Position numbers and translations under genes: made by a program
Source: Sneathiellales bacterium
GTDB taxonomy: Bacteria > Pseudomonadota > Alphaproteobacteria > JANQFL01
NCBI GenBank assembly: GCA_028277845.1
Contig: JANQFL010000006.1
Span: 1 to 50,714 of the forward strand
Length of the DNA: 50,714 bases
Direction: 5' to 3'
Notes under the pieces: model-generated
What the model saw: the letters and a program-made list of their open reading frames with translations, nothing else
Told to the model about the DNA's origin: nothing
Database searches by the model: none
Shown: in pieces, positions 1 through 9,353 of the stretch
How the letters are laid out: each line of letters starts with the position of its first letter
Numbering within the stretch: the stretch's first letter is position 1

Positions 1-67
1 TGCCCGGCATCGCGCTGCCCCGTCTTCCTGGTGGCCATGTGCGTTTCTTGGCAGGCCGCTCGAGAAA

Positions 68-101
68 CAGAATGGATTCCATCTAAAGAGGAATTGCTCT
101 A
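68..101 (-). repeat. Dispersed intergenic repeat, left copy
   Basis: Read on the minus strand, positions 101-77 are identical over 25 bp to positions 50541-50565 on the plus strand (core begins TAGAGCAATTCCTCTTTAG), and similarity continues through CATTCTG to about position 68. It lies at the 3' end of the sensor kinase gene, whose last five codons (RAIPL) and stop lie inside it. Just outside, a short inverted repeat GTTTCT (43-48) / AGAAAC (63-68) could form a hairpin. The two copies have the same orientation relative to the gene they follow. Positions 1-67 hold no gene that I can support. Confidence 0.75.
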
Positions 102-3022
102 GGTGTTTGGTCCAGCCAGTCGCGCGCCTCGTCGATGGCATTTTCAAGTTCGCCGAGGTGTCCGGTATACGACCCTGTTTCCTTAACCTCGTCTTCGACA
201 TCCTTGGCCAGTAAAGCGATCCGAACCGCGGCAAAATTACTGGCCAGTCCCTTGATTGTGTGTGCGTGGTCCTGGGCAGCGTCGAAATCGCCCTTTGCCA
301 AGGCGCCCTGCAGGTCCTGGAGTAAACGAGCGGTTTCGCCGGGAACGTCCGACAGCAATTCGCTGAGGGAATCCTCACCCAACGCTTCCCGCATTCGCTG
401 CAGTTTGCCTTCATCGAATATCGGCATGGCGGACAGTGGCGTAGACATGCTGGCCGTGCTTTCCTCCTCGGATGACGTGGCACCGGAATTCGGACAAACA
501 CCAGGCTCGTCATCAATATCCGTACTTTCCCGCTTGGGTACTACCACACGGTTAACGGCGGTAAACAATTCTTCCGGATCGACAGGCTTACTAACGTAAT
601 CATCCATACCGGCTTCGAGATAGCGTTGCCGGTCTCCGGCCACCGCATTGGCGGTCAACGCGACGATCGGTATAGACCGTTTTTCACCGTCCAAGGCACG
701 AATGGCCTGCATAGCCTGGATACCATCCATTTCCGGCATCTGGATGTCCATCAGAACAACGTCGAACTCTCCGTCCTGAACCCGCTCCAGGGCCAGCCGG
801 CCGTTTTCGGCAACTTCAACGGTATGACCACGGCGAGTGAACAAAGTCGTAATCATTTTTCGGTTGATGGCGTTGTCTTCCGCCACCAAAACACGTAGCA
901 CACGCATATTTTGCGCATCGGCTTCGGCAAGCAGCTTTTTCGAGTTCACCGTTTCCGCATTGCCGGTTTGTGCGCGAAACGTAAACCAGAATACACTGCC
1001 GGCGTTTTCGACGCTGTCCACCCCGATTTGTCCACCCATAATCTCGGAGAGCTGCTTGCTTATCGCCAGACCCAATCCGCTGCCACCGTACTGCCGTGTC
1101 GTCGAACTGTCGGCCTGAGAAAAACGCTCGAATAGACGGACTTGGGACTCCGGCGAAATTCCAATGCCCGTATCGCGCACCATTACGCGTATCAACAGAT
1201 CGCCGCTTGGGTCACGACCGTAACTCAACGCGATCGTCACCGCACCTTCGTTGGTAAATTTGATGGCGTTGCCCACGAGGTTGACCAGGATTTGACGCAC
1301 TCGCGTCGGATCTGCGCGAATGAAACGCGGCAGATCGGGCGGGAATTCGGACAGCATCTGCAATTGTTTTTCCGACGCCTGGATCTTGAACAGAGCCACG
1401 ACCCGGTGCACGAGATCGAACAAGTCGAAGTCAACAGCTTCGAGCTCGACCCGCCCCTCTTCCAGTTTCGAAACGTCGAGAATATCGTTGATGATGGTCA
1501 GCAACGATTCGGCCGAAACGCTTGCCGTTTCCGTCAGATCCCGTTGTTCACCGCTCAATTCCGTATCGGCAAGCAAGTGGAGCATGCCCAGCACGCCGTT
1601 CATCGGCGTTCGGATTTCGTGACTCATGGTCGCCAGGAAATCGGTCTTTGCTTTTGCGGCGACTTGTGCGCGGTCCCGTTCGATCGAAAGCTGTTCGGAC
1701 AGCTCGCGCAATACACCTGCCTGTTCTTCCAGCCTGATCTGTGTGTCCTCGAGTTCGGCGACACGCTCAACAAGGTCTTCTTCCTTGCGGCGTAATTCTT
1801 CCTGATTTCGCTTCGACTGCGTTATGTCGGTGCGGATCGAAATGTATTGGGAAATGCGCCCTTTCGCATCGCGGAACGGGGCGACAATGGTACTGACCCA
1901 GTATTCCGAGCCGTCCTTGGCCAGATTCTTGAATTCACCGGTCCAAACATCGCCTCGGGAGATGGTCGACCAGAAGCTCTTGTAATATGACGCGTCATGG
2001 TACCCGGATTTCAGAATTCTATGATTTTGTCCAACGAGTTCATGACGGTCGTATTTGCTGATCCTGCAAAATTTGTCGTTCACGTAGGTAATCCGGCCGG
2101 ACTGATCGGTGACGGCGACGATCGCGTGTTCATCGAGGACGAACTTGTACTCGCTCAACTTGGCCAATGCGTTCTCGGCCTCCTCCCGCGCCGCCGTCAG
2201 TTCTTTCGTATGATTGATTTCGACGCGGAACGCGGCATACATGTTCGCCAGCAGACCGGCCAACACCGAGACGTAGCTTACCATTTTTAGAAGATGCGCG
2301 GCATCGAACTGCATATCGAACAAAGTGGCCGAGAACGGCATGAAAACCACTTGACTGACCAGGCCGACAATCAGCGACAGCACCAGCCAATGCTCGAAAT
2401 CGTCGTTCCGCCATTTGCCTTTGGTCAGATAACCCGCCAGCGCAATGGCGAAAAAGACCGCGGGTACAAGTTCTTCGGGGCGGTGAATGAAGAGTTCGGG
2501 AAAATAGGCACGGGGCAACGGCACAAGGGCGAAAAACGTGAAACTGCCGGCCACCAACAGTGCCGTTCCGAAATAGACGGATTTTTCTCCGAGAAGAACC
2601 TCTTTGCCATGCTGCGTTTCGTATCGCCAGCACAACCAGCTTGTCGCCAGCATGACGGAGAGAAAAATCCTGGATGCAAGCCAGCTCCATGGCGCGAGGG
2701 ACGTCTTATCGGCATCGATTAGAAACGCGAAGTGTGATGACGTCACGACGGCGTGGTATCCATCGAACAGCGCCGTTCCAAGAAAACCAACGCCGATAAG
2801 AAGAATCGTACCGTTCTTGCGACTGTAGTAGCGAACCAGCGCCATCGAACCAACGAGCAGCGCCAAGCATGTCGCCACCACTTCCATCATTGTGTGGAGG
2901 TGGTCGTCTCCCTGCCAGGGTATACCCTTCAACAGCGGATAACTGCATATCAGGCCGGCCGCCGTCAGGACATATGTCCCTGGGCGTGACCAGATCCGCG
3001 AAAGGTGTCCCATGACGTTCAT
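83..3022 (-). CDS. Hybrid sensor histidine kinase (MASE3-PAS-HisKA-HATPase-REC-HPt)
   Basis: Membrane-bound phosphorelay kinase of about 979 residues. Order: a MASE3-like block of membrane segments (about 1-270), a short coiled coil, a PAS domain (about 290-410) with a PAC tail, a second coiled coil, HisKA with the phospho-acceptor His near 468 ([10 protein letters not shown]), a HATPase with DTGIGI and GSGLGL boxes, a receiver with Asp near 759 ([11 protein letters not shown]), and an HPt domain with His near 921 (HTIKG). The reading frame is open to 3301, but the first 93 residues of that longer version are low-complexity and unlike the family, so I start at the ATG at 3022 (MNVMGHL); 3013 is also possible. 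The expected relay is His-Asp-His to an output regulator that is not in the window. Its ligand is unknown. The last residues (RAIPL) are encoded by the repeat at 68-101. Confidence 0.93.
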   Translation of the reverse strand: MNVMGHLSRIWSRPGTYVLTAAGLICSYPLLKGIPWQGDDHLHTMMEVVATCLALLVGSMALVRYYSRKNGTILLIGVGFLGTALFDGYHAVVTSSHFAFLIDADKTSLAPWSWLASRIFLSVMLATSWLCWRYETQHGKEVLLGEKSVYFGTALLVAGSFTFFALVPLPRAYFPELFIHRPEELVPAVFFAIALAGYLTKGKWRNDDFEHWLVLSLIVGLVSQVVFMPFSATLFDMQFDAAHLLKMVSYVSVLAGLLANMYAAFRVEINHTKELTAAREEAENALAKLSEYKFVLDEHAIVAVTDQSGRITYVNDKFCRISKYDRHELVGQNHRILKSGYHDASYYKSFWSTISRGDVWTGEFKNLAKDGSEYWVSTIVAPFRDAKGRISQYISIRTDITQSKRNQEELRRKEEDLVERVAELEDTQIRLEEQAGVLRELSEQLSIERDRAQVAAKAKTDFLATMSHEIRTPMNGVLGMLHLLADTELSGEQRDLTETASVSAESLLTIINDILDVSKLEEGRVELEAVDFDLFDLVHRVVALFKIQASEKQLQMLSEFPPDLPRFIRADPTRVRQILVNLVGNAIKFTNEGAVTIALSYGRDPSGDLLIRVMVRDTGIGISPESQVRLFERFSQADSSTTRQYGGSGLGLAISKQLSEIMGGQIGVDSVENAGSVFWFTFRAQTGNAETVNSKKLLAEADAQNMRVLRVLVAEDNAINRKMITTLFTRRGHTVEVAENGRLALERVQDGEFDVVLMDIQMPEMDGIQAMQAIRALDGEKRSIPIVALTANAVAGDRQRYLEAGMDDYVSKPVDPEELFTAVNRVVVPKRESTDIDDEPGVCPNSGATSSEEESTASMSTPLSAMPIFDEGKLQRMREALGEDSLSELLSDVPGETARLLQDLQGALAKGDFDAAQDHAHTIKGLASNFAAVRIALLAKDVEDEVKETGSYTGHLGELENAIDEARDWLDQTPRAIPL

Positions 3023-3502
3023 CGGGTGTCCTGAGCGGTTGAGCCGAACGGCACCTTGGCCCGCAACCGATCCCGCCAAGGCCCACCGAGCCCGCACACT
3101 GGTACTGTTCGTAATCCGGAAAGAGCCCGGCCAGTTGGCAAAGCCCCGCCGAATACCGCACTCGACGGCCCTATTTTCCGTCTCAAATTCCCTAATATTT
3201 TGTAAACGGGCGATTATGATGACGTGAGGTGAACAGACATTTTCCCTAACTGGTTGATCGACAATAGCCCCTGTCGATCCGATCGGCGGCGGGTTGGCCA
3301 AGCTCGATCGAGCTTAGTCGAACTGAAGAGATTCCAGAAAATGGTCCTGAAAGCAGAACTTGGAACCCCGACCATATCCGACTTGCGGGCACGGACCGTT
3401 CGAGGCTCCCGTTCCCGATACGGGTTCACAAAGCCGTGACCCGCGCCAATTCTGGTATATCCCTCGACACCCGTCCGTTTGTTGGTCAATGTGTGTCAGC
3501 TT
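3023..3502. other. 480-bp intergenic region
   Basis: This lies between the divergently transcribed sensor kinase and ChaC-like genes. The open frames here have no recognisable protein content. The only structure I see is the perfect 16-bp palindrome at 3300-3315. Promoters for both flanking genes should lie here, but no convincing -35/-10 pair stands out. Confidence 0.5.
3300..3315. promoter_or_regulatory. 16-bp perfect palindrome, possible operator
   Basis: AAGCTCGATCGAGCTT is fully self-complementary. It sits between two divergent genes, about 280 bp upstream of the sensor kinase start and 190 bp upstream of the ChaC-like start. No T-run follows on either strand, so a terminator is unlikely. 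Its function is unknown. Confidence 0.3.
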
Positions 3503-4180
3503 ATGACTTCGATCTCTCTCGACCGCGAATCCCTTGCCTCCGGACACATCGAAAAACTCGTCGCTGAAGCCGAGCGGCAGGGCTTGTTCGTTCGTATGAC
3601 CCCGGAAGAACGCAGGGAATCCAAGCGCAGAACCTTGGCCGCGTACGGCAAGGACGAAGATGTGTGGGTGTTCGGATATGGGTCGCTGATGTGGAACCCG
3701 GCCTTTCATTTTGCCGAATCCGCGTCCGGTCGGTTGTATGGCTATCATCGGCAGTTCTGCCTGTGGACACCCATCGGACGCGGTTCGCCGGACAATCCGG
3801 GCCTGACATTGGCCTTGGAGCCGGGCGGGTCATGCCGTGGCATTCTGTTCCGGATCGACAGGGACGAGGTGGACAGCGAACTGGACATCGTGTGGAACCG
3901 GGAAATGATCAGCGGCGCCTATGTGCCCCGGGTGGTCCCTGTCCATGGCCCCGTGGGAAAGGTGCGCGCCGTAACCTTTGTCATCAACAGCGCCCATGAA
4001 CGCTATGCCGGCCGACTGCCCATGGACCGGATCGCGGACGCCATAGCGACGGCCAGCGGCCAGTTGGGCCGTTGCTGCGATTACCTGTTCAACACGGTCG
4101 AGCATTTGGACGAGTTGGGCATCGGAGACGGTCCGATGCACAAACTTGAAAAACTGGTCCGCGCCCGGGTAGCGCCCTAG
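3503..4180 (+). CDS. ChaC-like gamma-glutamylcyclotransferase
   Basis: 225-residue cytosolic enzyme of the ChaC/GCG1 family, which cleaves glutathione to 5-oxoproline and Cys-Gly. The substrate-binding loop is present as VFGYGSLMWNP (about residues 55-65), and the probable catalytic Glu is in WNREMISGAY (about 135). Length matches bacterial ChaC (about 180-230). The frame is open from a TTG at 3479; I chose the ATG at 3503. No strong ribosome site is visible, and ATG 3596 (MTPEERRES) would still keep the whole catalytic domain. It is followed after 39 bp by msrB on the same strand, which fits a small redox/stress unit. Confidence 0.88.
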   Translation: MTSISLDRESLASGHIEKLVAEAERQGLFVRMTPEERRESKRRTLAAYGKDEDVWVFGYGSLMWNPAFHFAESASGRLYGYHRQFCLWTPIGRGSPDNPGLTLALEPGGSCRGILFRIDRDEVDSELDIVWNREMISGAYVPRVVPVHGPVGKVRAVTFVINSAHERYAGRLPMDRIADAIATASGQLGRCCDYLFNTVEHLDELGIGDGPMHKLEKLVRARVAP

Positions 4181-4219
4181 TTTTCATACCGTGTCAGACT
4201 GCGAACCACGGGAGTGCGC

Positions 4220-4627
4220 ATGAGTTCCAAAGCAAAAGTGGTCAAGAGTGATAGTGAATGGCGGTCGGAACTGACACCCGAGGAATACCACGTCTGCCGC
4301 GAGAAAGGCACGGAGCGGGCGTTTACCGGGCAATATTGGGACGAAAAGGCGGCCGGCATATATCTCTGCCGGTGCTGCGGCCAACCTTTGTTCGACTCCG
4401 GCACCAAGTACGATTCCGGTTCGGGCTGGCCTAGCTTTACCCAACCGGTTGACGACGGAAGTGTCGAATCGGAAACGGACACCAGCCACGGCATGATCCG
4501 GACGGAAGTCACGTGCAGCAAATGCGACGCCCATCTGGGTCACGTCTTTCCCGACGGCCCCGCGCCGACCGGACAGCGGTACTGCATCAACTCGCTGTCT
4601 CTCGATCTCAAGAAAACCGGCGATTGA
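4220..4627 (+). CDS. msrB: Peptide-methionine (R)-S-oxide reductase MsrB
   Basis: 135-residue enzyme that reduces the R form of methionine sulfoxide in oxidised proteins. It has the zinc CxxC pairs (CRCCGQPLF and [12 protein letters not shown]), the substrate motif GSGWPSF, and the catalytic Cys in [11 protein letters not shown] near the C-terminus. A GTG at 4214 is in frame, but the ATG at 4220 has GGGAG five bases upstream and is preferred. It lies 39 bp after the ChaC-like gene and probably shares its transcript. Its stop codon lies inside the hairpin at 4621-4668, which also covers the stop of the convergent lipoprotein gene. Confidence 0.96.
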   Translation: MSSKAKVVKSDSEWRSELTPEEYHVCREKGTERAFTGQYWDEKAAGIYLCRCCGQPLFDSGTKYDSGSGWPSFTQPVDDGSVESETDTSHGMIRTEVTCSKCDAHLGHVFPDGPAPTGQRYCINSLSLDLKKTGD

Positions 4628-4668
4628 AGGACGGCGGAATATCCGCCGCGCCTTGTCGGCTTCAATCG
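4621..4668. terminator. Bidirectional hairpin between convergent genes
   Basis: Outer arms CGATTGAAG (4621-4629) and CTTCAATCG (4660-4668) are exact complements. An inner hairpin pairs CGGCGGA (4632-4638) with TCCGCCG (4642-4648). The stop codons of msrB (4625-4627, plus) and the small lipoprotein gene (4662-4664, minus) both lie in the outer arms. This is a good candidate for a shared terminator, although neither side has a long T-run. Confidence 0.6.
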
Positions 4669-4832
4669 CCAATTAACACCAGACCGCCCTTGTCGCCGGA
4701 AAACAAGCCCGTGCCTGGCCGGACTTCCAGGTCCGAGCGGTACTCCAACGGTTCCCGTTTCGCGCAGGCCGTGGCAGTCAAGGCAGCCAACACAGTGACC
4801 AGAAGCAGCCTCCGCAAGGTATTTGACTGCAT
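4662..4832 (-). CDS. Small lipoprotein, 56 residues
   Basis: A short gene with a perfect GGAGG five bases upstream of its ATG. The product begins MQSNTLRRLLLVTVLAALTA and continues with T-A-C: a basic n-region, a hydrophobic stretch and a Cys at residue 23 in a lipobox-like setting (ATAC). The mature part is only about 34 residues and has no family I recognise. It starts 10 bp after the porin stop on the same strand, so it is probably co-transcribed with the porin and may be an outer-membrane accessory to it. The lipobox is imperfect, so a cleaved periplasmic peptide is possible. Confidence 0.6.
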   Translation of the reverse strand: MQSNTLRRLLLVTVLAALTATACAKREPLEYRSDLEVRPGTGLFSGDKGGLVLIGD

Positions 4833-4842
4833 ATCGACCTCC

Positions 4843-6132
4843 TTAGAACTTGACCCTGGCGCCGGTCAGCAAAGCATTGATGTCTTCCACATTGGTGGCT
4901 GTTCGGTCGAGGCTGTAGTGGCGGTATCCGAGGTACAGTTCGGTGCCGAATCTATCCAGGTTCTGCACCAGTTGCAGGCCCACGGCCAGTGCTTCGTCCC
5001 CGTTTGCCGCGATATCGTCGTATTGGCCGATATCGACCGAGAACGCGGTGACGCCGACCGGTAACGGATTGGCACGGTATCCCAGCTTGCCGTAATAGAA
5101 CATCGGGTCGTCGCGGCCGCTGGCGGACGATTCGCGCCGGCCGGCGGCCACCGTTGCATTGAACCCGTTCCCGAACAGCACGGACGCCGAGCCATTGACG
5201 GTGTTGTTGGTCGTGCTCGAAATGCTGGACTGGTTGGCGAACGCGATGCCCGCCGCCACTTTGGTGCCGCCATGCTTGCCGGAGTAGCGCAGTGCCGCAT
5301 CGGCCGCACCGCCGGCAACCAGCGAACCCGAAAGGGAGAATCCGGCGAAGCTTGGAGTGTCGTAGCGAATGCGGTCATCCCGGCCCAGCCCGTCCATATT
5401 GCTGAACACGCCGCCGACCGTAATCGTGCTGAGCGGCCCGGCGCTGGTCGAAAACAGGATTCCGCCCGCCATGTCGTTGACGGCCGAATATCCGACCAGC
5501 GCGGTGCCGGAAAAGTCGATTTCGGACACGCCGTCGGAAGCGGTGCTTCCCTGTCCGAGAGACAGTTTGCCGAATGTGTTCGACTTGGCATACAGGTCAA
5601 GGTGCCGTTCGGCGAAGCTCAGACCGCCCAGTCCCCGGTCCGACGTCTGACTGACCGATGCGGTGGAGTTTGATTCCATTTGCACCTCGATCAGCGTTCC
5701 GATGGTGACATCGTCCGTGGCTTTGACATGCCCGGCAAACCCGACACGTGTCGAAGACGCGTCATTGTCGACGAAGAACGTATCCTGGCCTTGCCCGTCG
5801 TCAATCGCCAGAATGCCCCGGTTGACCTGGCCATAGACCCTGGCACTGACCTTGTCGTTGCCGGATGCCAGCACACCCTTGTTGGCGGGCGCGCCGCCCG
5901 CGGCCGGGGAAACGGCCCGAACCTTGACGGCGGCCAACTGATCCACCTTGGCCGACAACGCCTTGATGGCCTCGGCCTGGGCCGCAATCTGGGCCTGCTG
6001 GCTGGCGATCAGCTTCTTCAATGTAGCGATCGCCGTGGCGTCCGGTTGCTCCGCGTATGCGGGTTTGAACATACAAAGGCTCGCGATCGCGAACCCGGCA
6101 AGGGTCGCGGCGCGCGTGTGGTGTCCGGTCAT
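4843..6132 (-). CDS. Gram-negative outer-membrane porin
   Basis: 429-residue general porin. A signal peptide (about 1-27, ending AYA) is followed by a predicted coiled-coil stretch (about 35-68, LKKLIASQQAQIAAQAEAIK) and then a beta-barrel that opens with the porin-like VSARVYGQVNRGILAIDDG and ends in Phe (ARVKF), as expected for BAM-assembled barrels. The N-terminal coiled coil suggests a trimer with a periplasmic stalk. The barrel is rich in Gly, Ser and Asp, with alternating beta-strand patterns. It is followed closely by the small lipoprotein gene. The substrate is unknown. Confidence 0.88.
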   Translation of the reverse strand: MTGHHTRAATLAGFAIASLCMFKPAYAEQPDATAIATLKKLIASQQAQIAAQAEAIKALSAKVDQLAAVKVRAVSPAAGGAPANKGVLASGNDKVSARVYGQVNRGILAIDDGQGQDTFFVDNDASSTRVGFAGHVKATDDVTIGTLIEVQMESNSTASVSQTSDRGLGGLSFAERHLDLYAKSNTFGKLSLGQGSTASDGVSEIDFSGTALVGYSAVNDMAGGILFSTSAGPLSTITVGGVFSNMDGLGRDDRIRYDTPSFAGFSLSGSLVAGGAADAALRYSGKHGGTKVAAGIAFANQSSISSTTNNTVNGSASVLFGNGFNATVAAGRRESSASGRDDPMFYYGKLGYRANPLPVGVTAFSVDIGQYDDIAANGDEALAVGLQLVQNLDRFGTELYLGYRHYSLDRTATNVEDINALLTGARVKF

Positions 6133-6293
6133 ATCCGTTCTCCTGGGTTTCAGGCCGCCTCACCCGGACGGCGGAACGAACATGACATGGTTAATCGAGT
6201 CAAACGATGACCGAATTGACGCAGTGCCGGACTACACAAACAATTGAGGATTGATAGCGAAGCTTTGCGGACGGGCCTTTGGGCCAGTGGCGA

Positions 6294-6743
6294 TTACCCT
6301 GCGGCGTTGCCCAGCAGCACATCGCTGACATACTTTTCGCCAAGCACCGTACGGGCCCGTTTCAGCAAACGGAATTTCAACAGGTCGAGATTGAGCACAC
6401 CGCTACCGTCGCCGCGCATGACGGACCGGGCACTGAGTTCTGTCACGAAGGCATCGCGCAAACGTGGAATCTGCCGGCGAATCGCCGTCAGGCTCGACCC
6501 TTCCGGGACTTCCAGGCTAACAGTGAGTTGCATGTAGCGGCGAATCTGGTCGCCTTGCCGTATGGGAACATTGACCGGTGGGAGCCGTACGAACGCAACC
6601 TGGCCTTCTTCCACGATCTCCTCGATCACCGTCGCCGTTTGCGTATCCAGGCTTTTGCCCATCATGTAGGACGCAAGCGCACCACCACCCGCCAGCAGCA
6701 GGAAGAAAACGATCGCGATGAGGCTTTTCTTGTTCAGATTCAT
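6294..6743 (-). CDS. FliL-like membrane protein
   Basis: 149-residue protein with an N-terminal membrane anchor (about 6-28, SLIAIVFFLLLAGGGALASY) and a periplasmic domain whose layout (FVRLPPVNVPI, then YMQLTVSLEV, then LRDAFVTELSAR) resembles FliL-type flagellar basal-body proteins that attach to the stator. The frame extends to 6776, but the ATG at 6743 (MNLNKKSL) gives the normal compact N-terminus. No other flagellar genes are nearby, so this may be a detached FliL paralogue. The similarity is moderate and another role is possible. Confidence 0.6.
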   Translation of the reverse strand: MNLNKKSLIAIVFFLLLAGGGALASYMMGKSLDTQTATVIEEIVEEGQVAFVRLPPVNVPIRQGDQIRRYMQLTVSLEVPEGSSLTAIRRQIPRLRDAFVTELSARSVMRGDGSGVLNLDLLKFRLLKRARTVLGEKYVSDVLLGNAAG

Positions 6744-6806
6744 GGCCAGTCCAAAAAAATGCCGGTTCGGCAGCAATTAGACTGGGGGAATAAGGTTACT
6801 TTCGCG

Positions 6807-7730
6807 TTACCGGCTTCCGGCCGTAAACTCTTCATCCCAATACGGTTCCGGGCCGAATCGTTTGGCGGCAAAGTCGACGAACGCCCGGACCTTTGGCGAC
6901 AAATGCCGGCGATGTGGGAAGACCGCGTTAACCGCGGCCGGATGGCGCTCATAGCCAACCAGAACCGGCTTCAAACTGCCGTTTCTGAGGTCGTCTCCGA
7001 CGATAAAGGTCGGTGATACCAAAATACCCACTCCCGCGAGAGCCGCCGCCCGCAAGGCATCGCCGTTATTGGCATGAAAAGAACCGGTCAACCGTACCAG
7101 CCTGGGTTCCCCTTGCGGAGAGCGAAACTGCCATTCGCCGGTGCTGCTGTAGGTGTAGACTAGGCAGTTGTGGTCGACGAGTTCTTCCGGCGATTCCGGA
7201 ACACCATGCCGGCCCAGGTAGGATGGCGCCGCGCAAATGACGAAGCGGCACGGCGCCAAGCGGCGCGCCACCAGGCTGGAATCCTTCATCTCGCCGATCC
7301 GCACGGCAACGTCGTAGCCTTCCTCGACCAAATCCACAAACCGGTCGTCCAAGGTCATGTCGACGGTAATCTCTTGATTTTCCTCAAGAAAATCGTTGAT
7401 CGCCGGCGCCAGGTGAAGAATACCGAAGCTGACCGGCGCGTTGATCCGCAGGGTTCCCCGTGGCCGGTCGTGCATGACGGTGACCGCCGATTCGGCTTGC
7501 TCGGCTTCCTCCAGGATGCGCGCGCAGTATTCGTAGTAGGTCGTTCCGGATTCCGTCAGGCTGAGACGCCGCGTGGTCCGGTTGAGCAGGCGTGCCCCGA
7601 GCCTGTCTTCAAGCTTGCCGACCTGCTTGCTGACCGCGGATTTCGACATGCCCAACTGCTTGGCGGCAGCCGAAAAACTCTTGGCTTCGACGACCGCCGC
7701 AAAAATTGCCATACCGGAAAGCCTGTCCAA
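6807..7730 (-). CDS. LysR-family transcriptional regulator
   Basis: 307 residues, typical LysR length. The N-terminal winged helix-turn-helix (about 1-60) includes FSAAAKQLGMSKSAVSKQV and RLLNRTTRRLSLTESG, followed by the effector-binding domain. It is divergent from the MlaC/HpnM-like gene across a 180-bp gap, the usual arrangement for a LysR regulator and its target, but the target is not proven. The subgroup resembles CrgA/DsdC-like regulators that respond to aromatic or redox-active compounds. The effector cannot be read from the sequence. Confidence 0.92.
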   Translation of the reverse strand: MDRLSGMAIFAAVVEAKSFSAAAKQLGMSKSAVSKQVGKLEDRLGARLLNRTTRRLSLTESGTTYYEYCARILEEAEQAESAVTVMHDRPRGTLRINAPVSFGILHLAPAINDFLEENQEITVDMTLDDRFVDLVEEGYDVAVRIGEMKDSSLVARRLAPCRFVICAAPSYLGRHGVPESPEELVDHNCLVYTYSSTGEWQFRSPQGEPRLVRLTGSFHANNGDALRAAALAGVGILVSPTFIVGDDLRNGSLKPVLVGYERHPAAVNAVFPHRRHLSPKVRAFVDFAAKRFGPEPYWDEEFTAGSR

Positions 7731-7797
7731 TCCTGCCTCCTGTCATCGGAACCGCTCTCTTTTTAGGTTAACCAGGTGCAGCGGGAAACGGCCAATT

Positions 7798-7826
7798 TTG
7801 ACAAAATGCCCGTAAAACCCTAGTTT
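7798..7826 (+). promoter_or_regulatory. Candidate sigma-70 promoter for the MlaC/HpnM-like gene
   Basis: A consensus -35 TTGACA (7798-7803), a 17-bp spacer and a weak -10 TAGTTT (7821-7826), in an AT-rich pocket between the divergent LysR and MlaC/HpnM-like genes. A GC-rich hairpin, GGCCGG/CCGGCC (7868-7882), lies in the presumed leader before the ATG at 7912. Confidence 0.4.
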
Positions 7827-7911
7827 TAAACGAAATTTAATGTCCCGCGACCATCATTAACGCCGATGGCCGGCCCCCGGCCGGTCAAACAGTGATTGCG
7901 TATCGCGTACC

Positions 7912-8757
7912 ATGACGGACACTGGGACACATTTGTTCAACCGCGCCTGTCGCGCCACCCTTTGTTTGGGCGGTGTGTTTGCCTTGCTCGTATTTGGGTC
8001 GGCGGCACTGTCGGCAGAACAACCCGTCAGCAGCTACGTTCCACACATTGCGCAAACGCGTGCGGCGCCCCCCTATCCTCTACGCCGGAACGTCGGCCAC
8101 GGGGCGCAGCTCAACACGATCACGCCGGCGGCCAGGCATCCGGCGGCGGACGACGGCGCGCCTGTCACGGCGACGCCCATCGGCAACCTGGCGGCACCGA
8201 TCGTGCAACCGGCTTTGCCGGTCACGCGCCCGTCACAAGCGGATGCCATCGCGTTTGTCCGGGGCCTGGCCGGTAAGGCCCTCGGGGTACTGAATGACAA
8301 CTCGTTGTCTGCGCGGCAACGTGATGTCCGATTGCGCAAGCTGATGCGGCGGGGACTGAACCTCCAACTCATCGGCAAGTTTGCACTGGGCCAATACTGG
8401 GAAACGGCGGATTCGACCCTGATGGGCGAATATCAAAAGCTGTTCGGCGATTTTGTCATCGCGACCTACAGCAAGCATTTCGGCAAGCGCAAGGTGGATG
8501 CCATTTCATTTGTCGGCACGCGCGCCGCAGGCCGCAAGGACGTCGTGGTCAGCACCCGGTTCGAACTGGCGGTCGGTATTGGCATCCCGGCGAACTGGCG
8601 TGTTCGCGACGTCGAAGGCCGGTTGCAAATCATCGACGTGGAAATTGCCGGCATCAGCATGGCCATGACCTACCGCAACGAATTCATTTCCTACATGGAA
8701 CGGAACGGCGGCCAACTGGATGGCTTGGTCAGCCGGTTGCGCAGACGGCCCACCTGA
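7912..8757 (+). CDS. MlaC/HpnM-family periplasmic protein
   Basis: 281-residue exported protein of the MlaC (Ttg2D, toluene tolerance) superfamily, which carries phospholipids or hopanoid-related lipids across the periplasm. A signal segment (about 14-37) is followed by a Pro/Ala-rich linker (about 38-105) and the MlaC-like domain: helix ADAIAFVRGLAGKAL, the family hallmark FALGQYWETA near 160-170, then FGDFVIATYSKHF, and a final beta-rich part. The rest of an Mla ABC transporter is absent here, and no squalene-hopene genes are seen, so this is an orphan. The long linker is unusual. Confidence 0.78.
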   Translation: MTDTGTHLFNRACRATLCLGGVFALLVFGSAALSAEQPVSSYVPHIAQTRAAPPYPLRRNVGHGAQLNTITPAARHPAADDGAPVTATPIGNLAAPIVQPALPVTRPSQADAIAFVRGLAGKALGVLNDNSLSARQRDVRLRKLMRRGLNLQLIGKFALGQYWETADSTLMGEYQKLFGDFVIATYSKHFGKRKVDAISFVGTRAAGRKDVVVSTRFELAVGIGIPANWRVRDVEGRLQIIDVEIAGISMAMTYRNEFISYMERNGGQLDGLVSRLRRRPT

Positions 8758-8781
8758 CACGCAAAACTCTCTTTTCTATCA

Positions 8782-8807
8782 CCGATAGATTATTATCGGA
8801 TTCTTTT
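8782..8807 (+). terminator. Hairpin with T-rich tail after the MlaC/HpnM-like gene
   Basis: CCGATA (8782-8787) pairs with TATCGG (8794-8799) across a 6-nt loop, followed by ATTCTTTT. It lies 25 bp downstream of the stop at 8757. The stem is short, so the call is tentative. Confidence 0.4.
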
Positions 8808-8948
8808 AATCAGTAATACGAACTTTCCCCGCTTTGAGGGAAAGAACCTCCTGTTTTTCTGTGGTCTGATAGTGGCCACGTCCTGAATATTTCGATTGTT
8901 TCTCGGATCTTCTGTCGCGCATGGACACATGCGATTTGTGGGGGACGG

Positions 8949-9353
8949 ATGCCAGGACGACCGCGGCACATCGATGTTCATGTGGGGAAACGGATTCGCG
9001 TGCGTCGTACTCTGTTGGGTATCAGTCAAACGGAACTGGCCGGTCGCGTCGGTCTGACTTTTCAACAGGTCCAGAAATACGAACGCGGTGCAAATCAGTT
9101 GGCGGCCAGCCGATTGTTCCATTTTTCCCAGGCGCTTGAAGTCCCGATCGATTACTTCTTCGAAGAGGCTTCCCTGTCGGCACCCCCCTCCGGACAAGAC
9201 AACGCCGACGAGCGAGACAACAAAATAACACGGCGCGAAACGCTCGAATTGGCCCGTGCATTCCAATCCATCGCCAGCGACACCGTGCGGCGGGATTTGA
9301 TTACCTTGGTCGAGAACATCGTCAAATCATTGACACCGCGCAGCGCCGGCTAG
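8949..9353 (+). CDS. XRE-family helix-turn-helix regulator
   Basis: 134 residues. A Cro/CI-type DNA-binding domain spans about 12-70 (RVRRTLLGISQTELAGRVGL then FQQVQKYERGANQ), followed by a short C-terminal helix region. This short architecture with an FFEE-type linker is common in alphaproteobacterial regulators of cell-surface or stress genes. Its stop overlaps by four bases the stop of the convergent SHMT gene (CTAG at 9350-9353). The target is unknown. Confidence 0.88.
   Translation: MPGRPRHIDVHVGKRIRVRRTLLGISQTELAGRVGLTFQQVQKYERGANQLAASRLFHFSQALEVPIDYFFEEASLSAPPSGQDNADERDNKITRRETLELARAFQSIASDTVRRDLITLVENIVKSLTPRSAG

Noticed and set aside
99-113. A 15-bp direct match between 99-113 and 34696-34710 (CTAGGTGTTTGGTCC), both at gene ends
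   Set aside because: One or two matches of this length are expected by chance in 50 kb on both strands; no flanking similarity.
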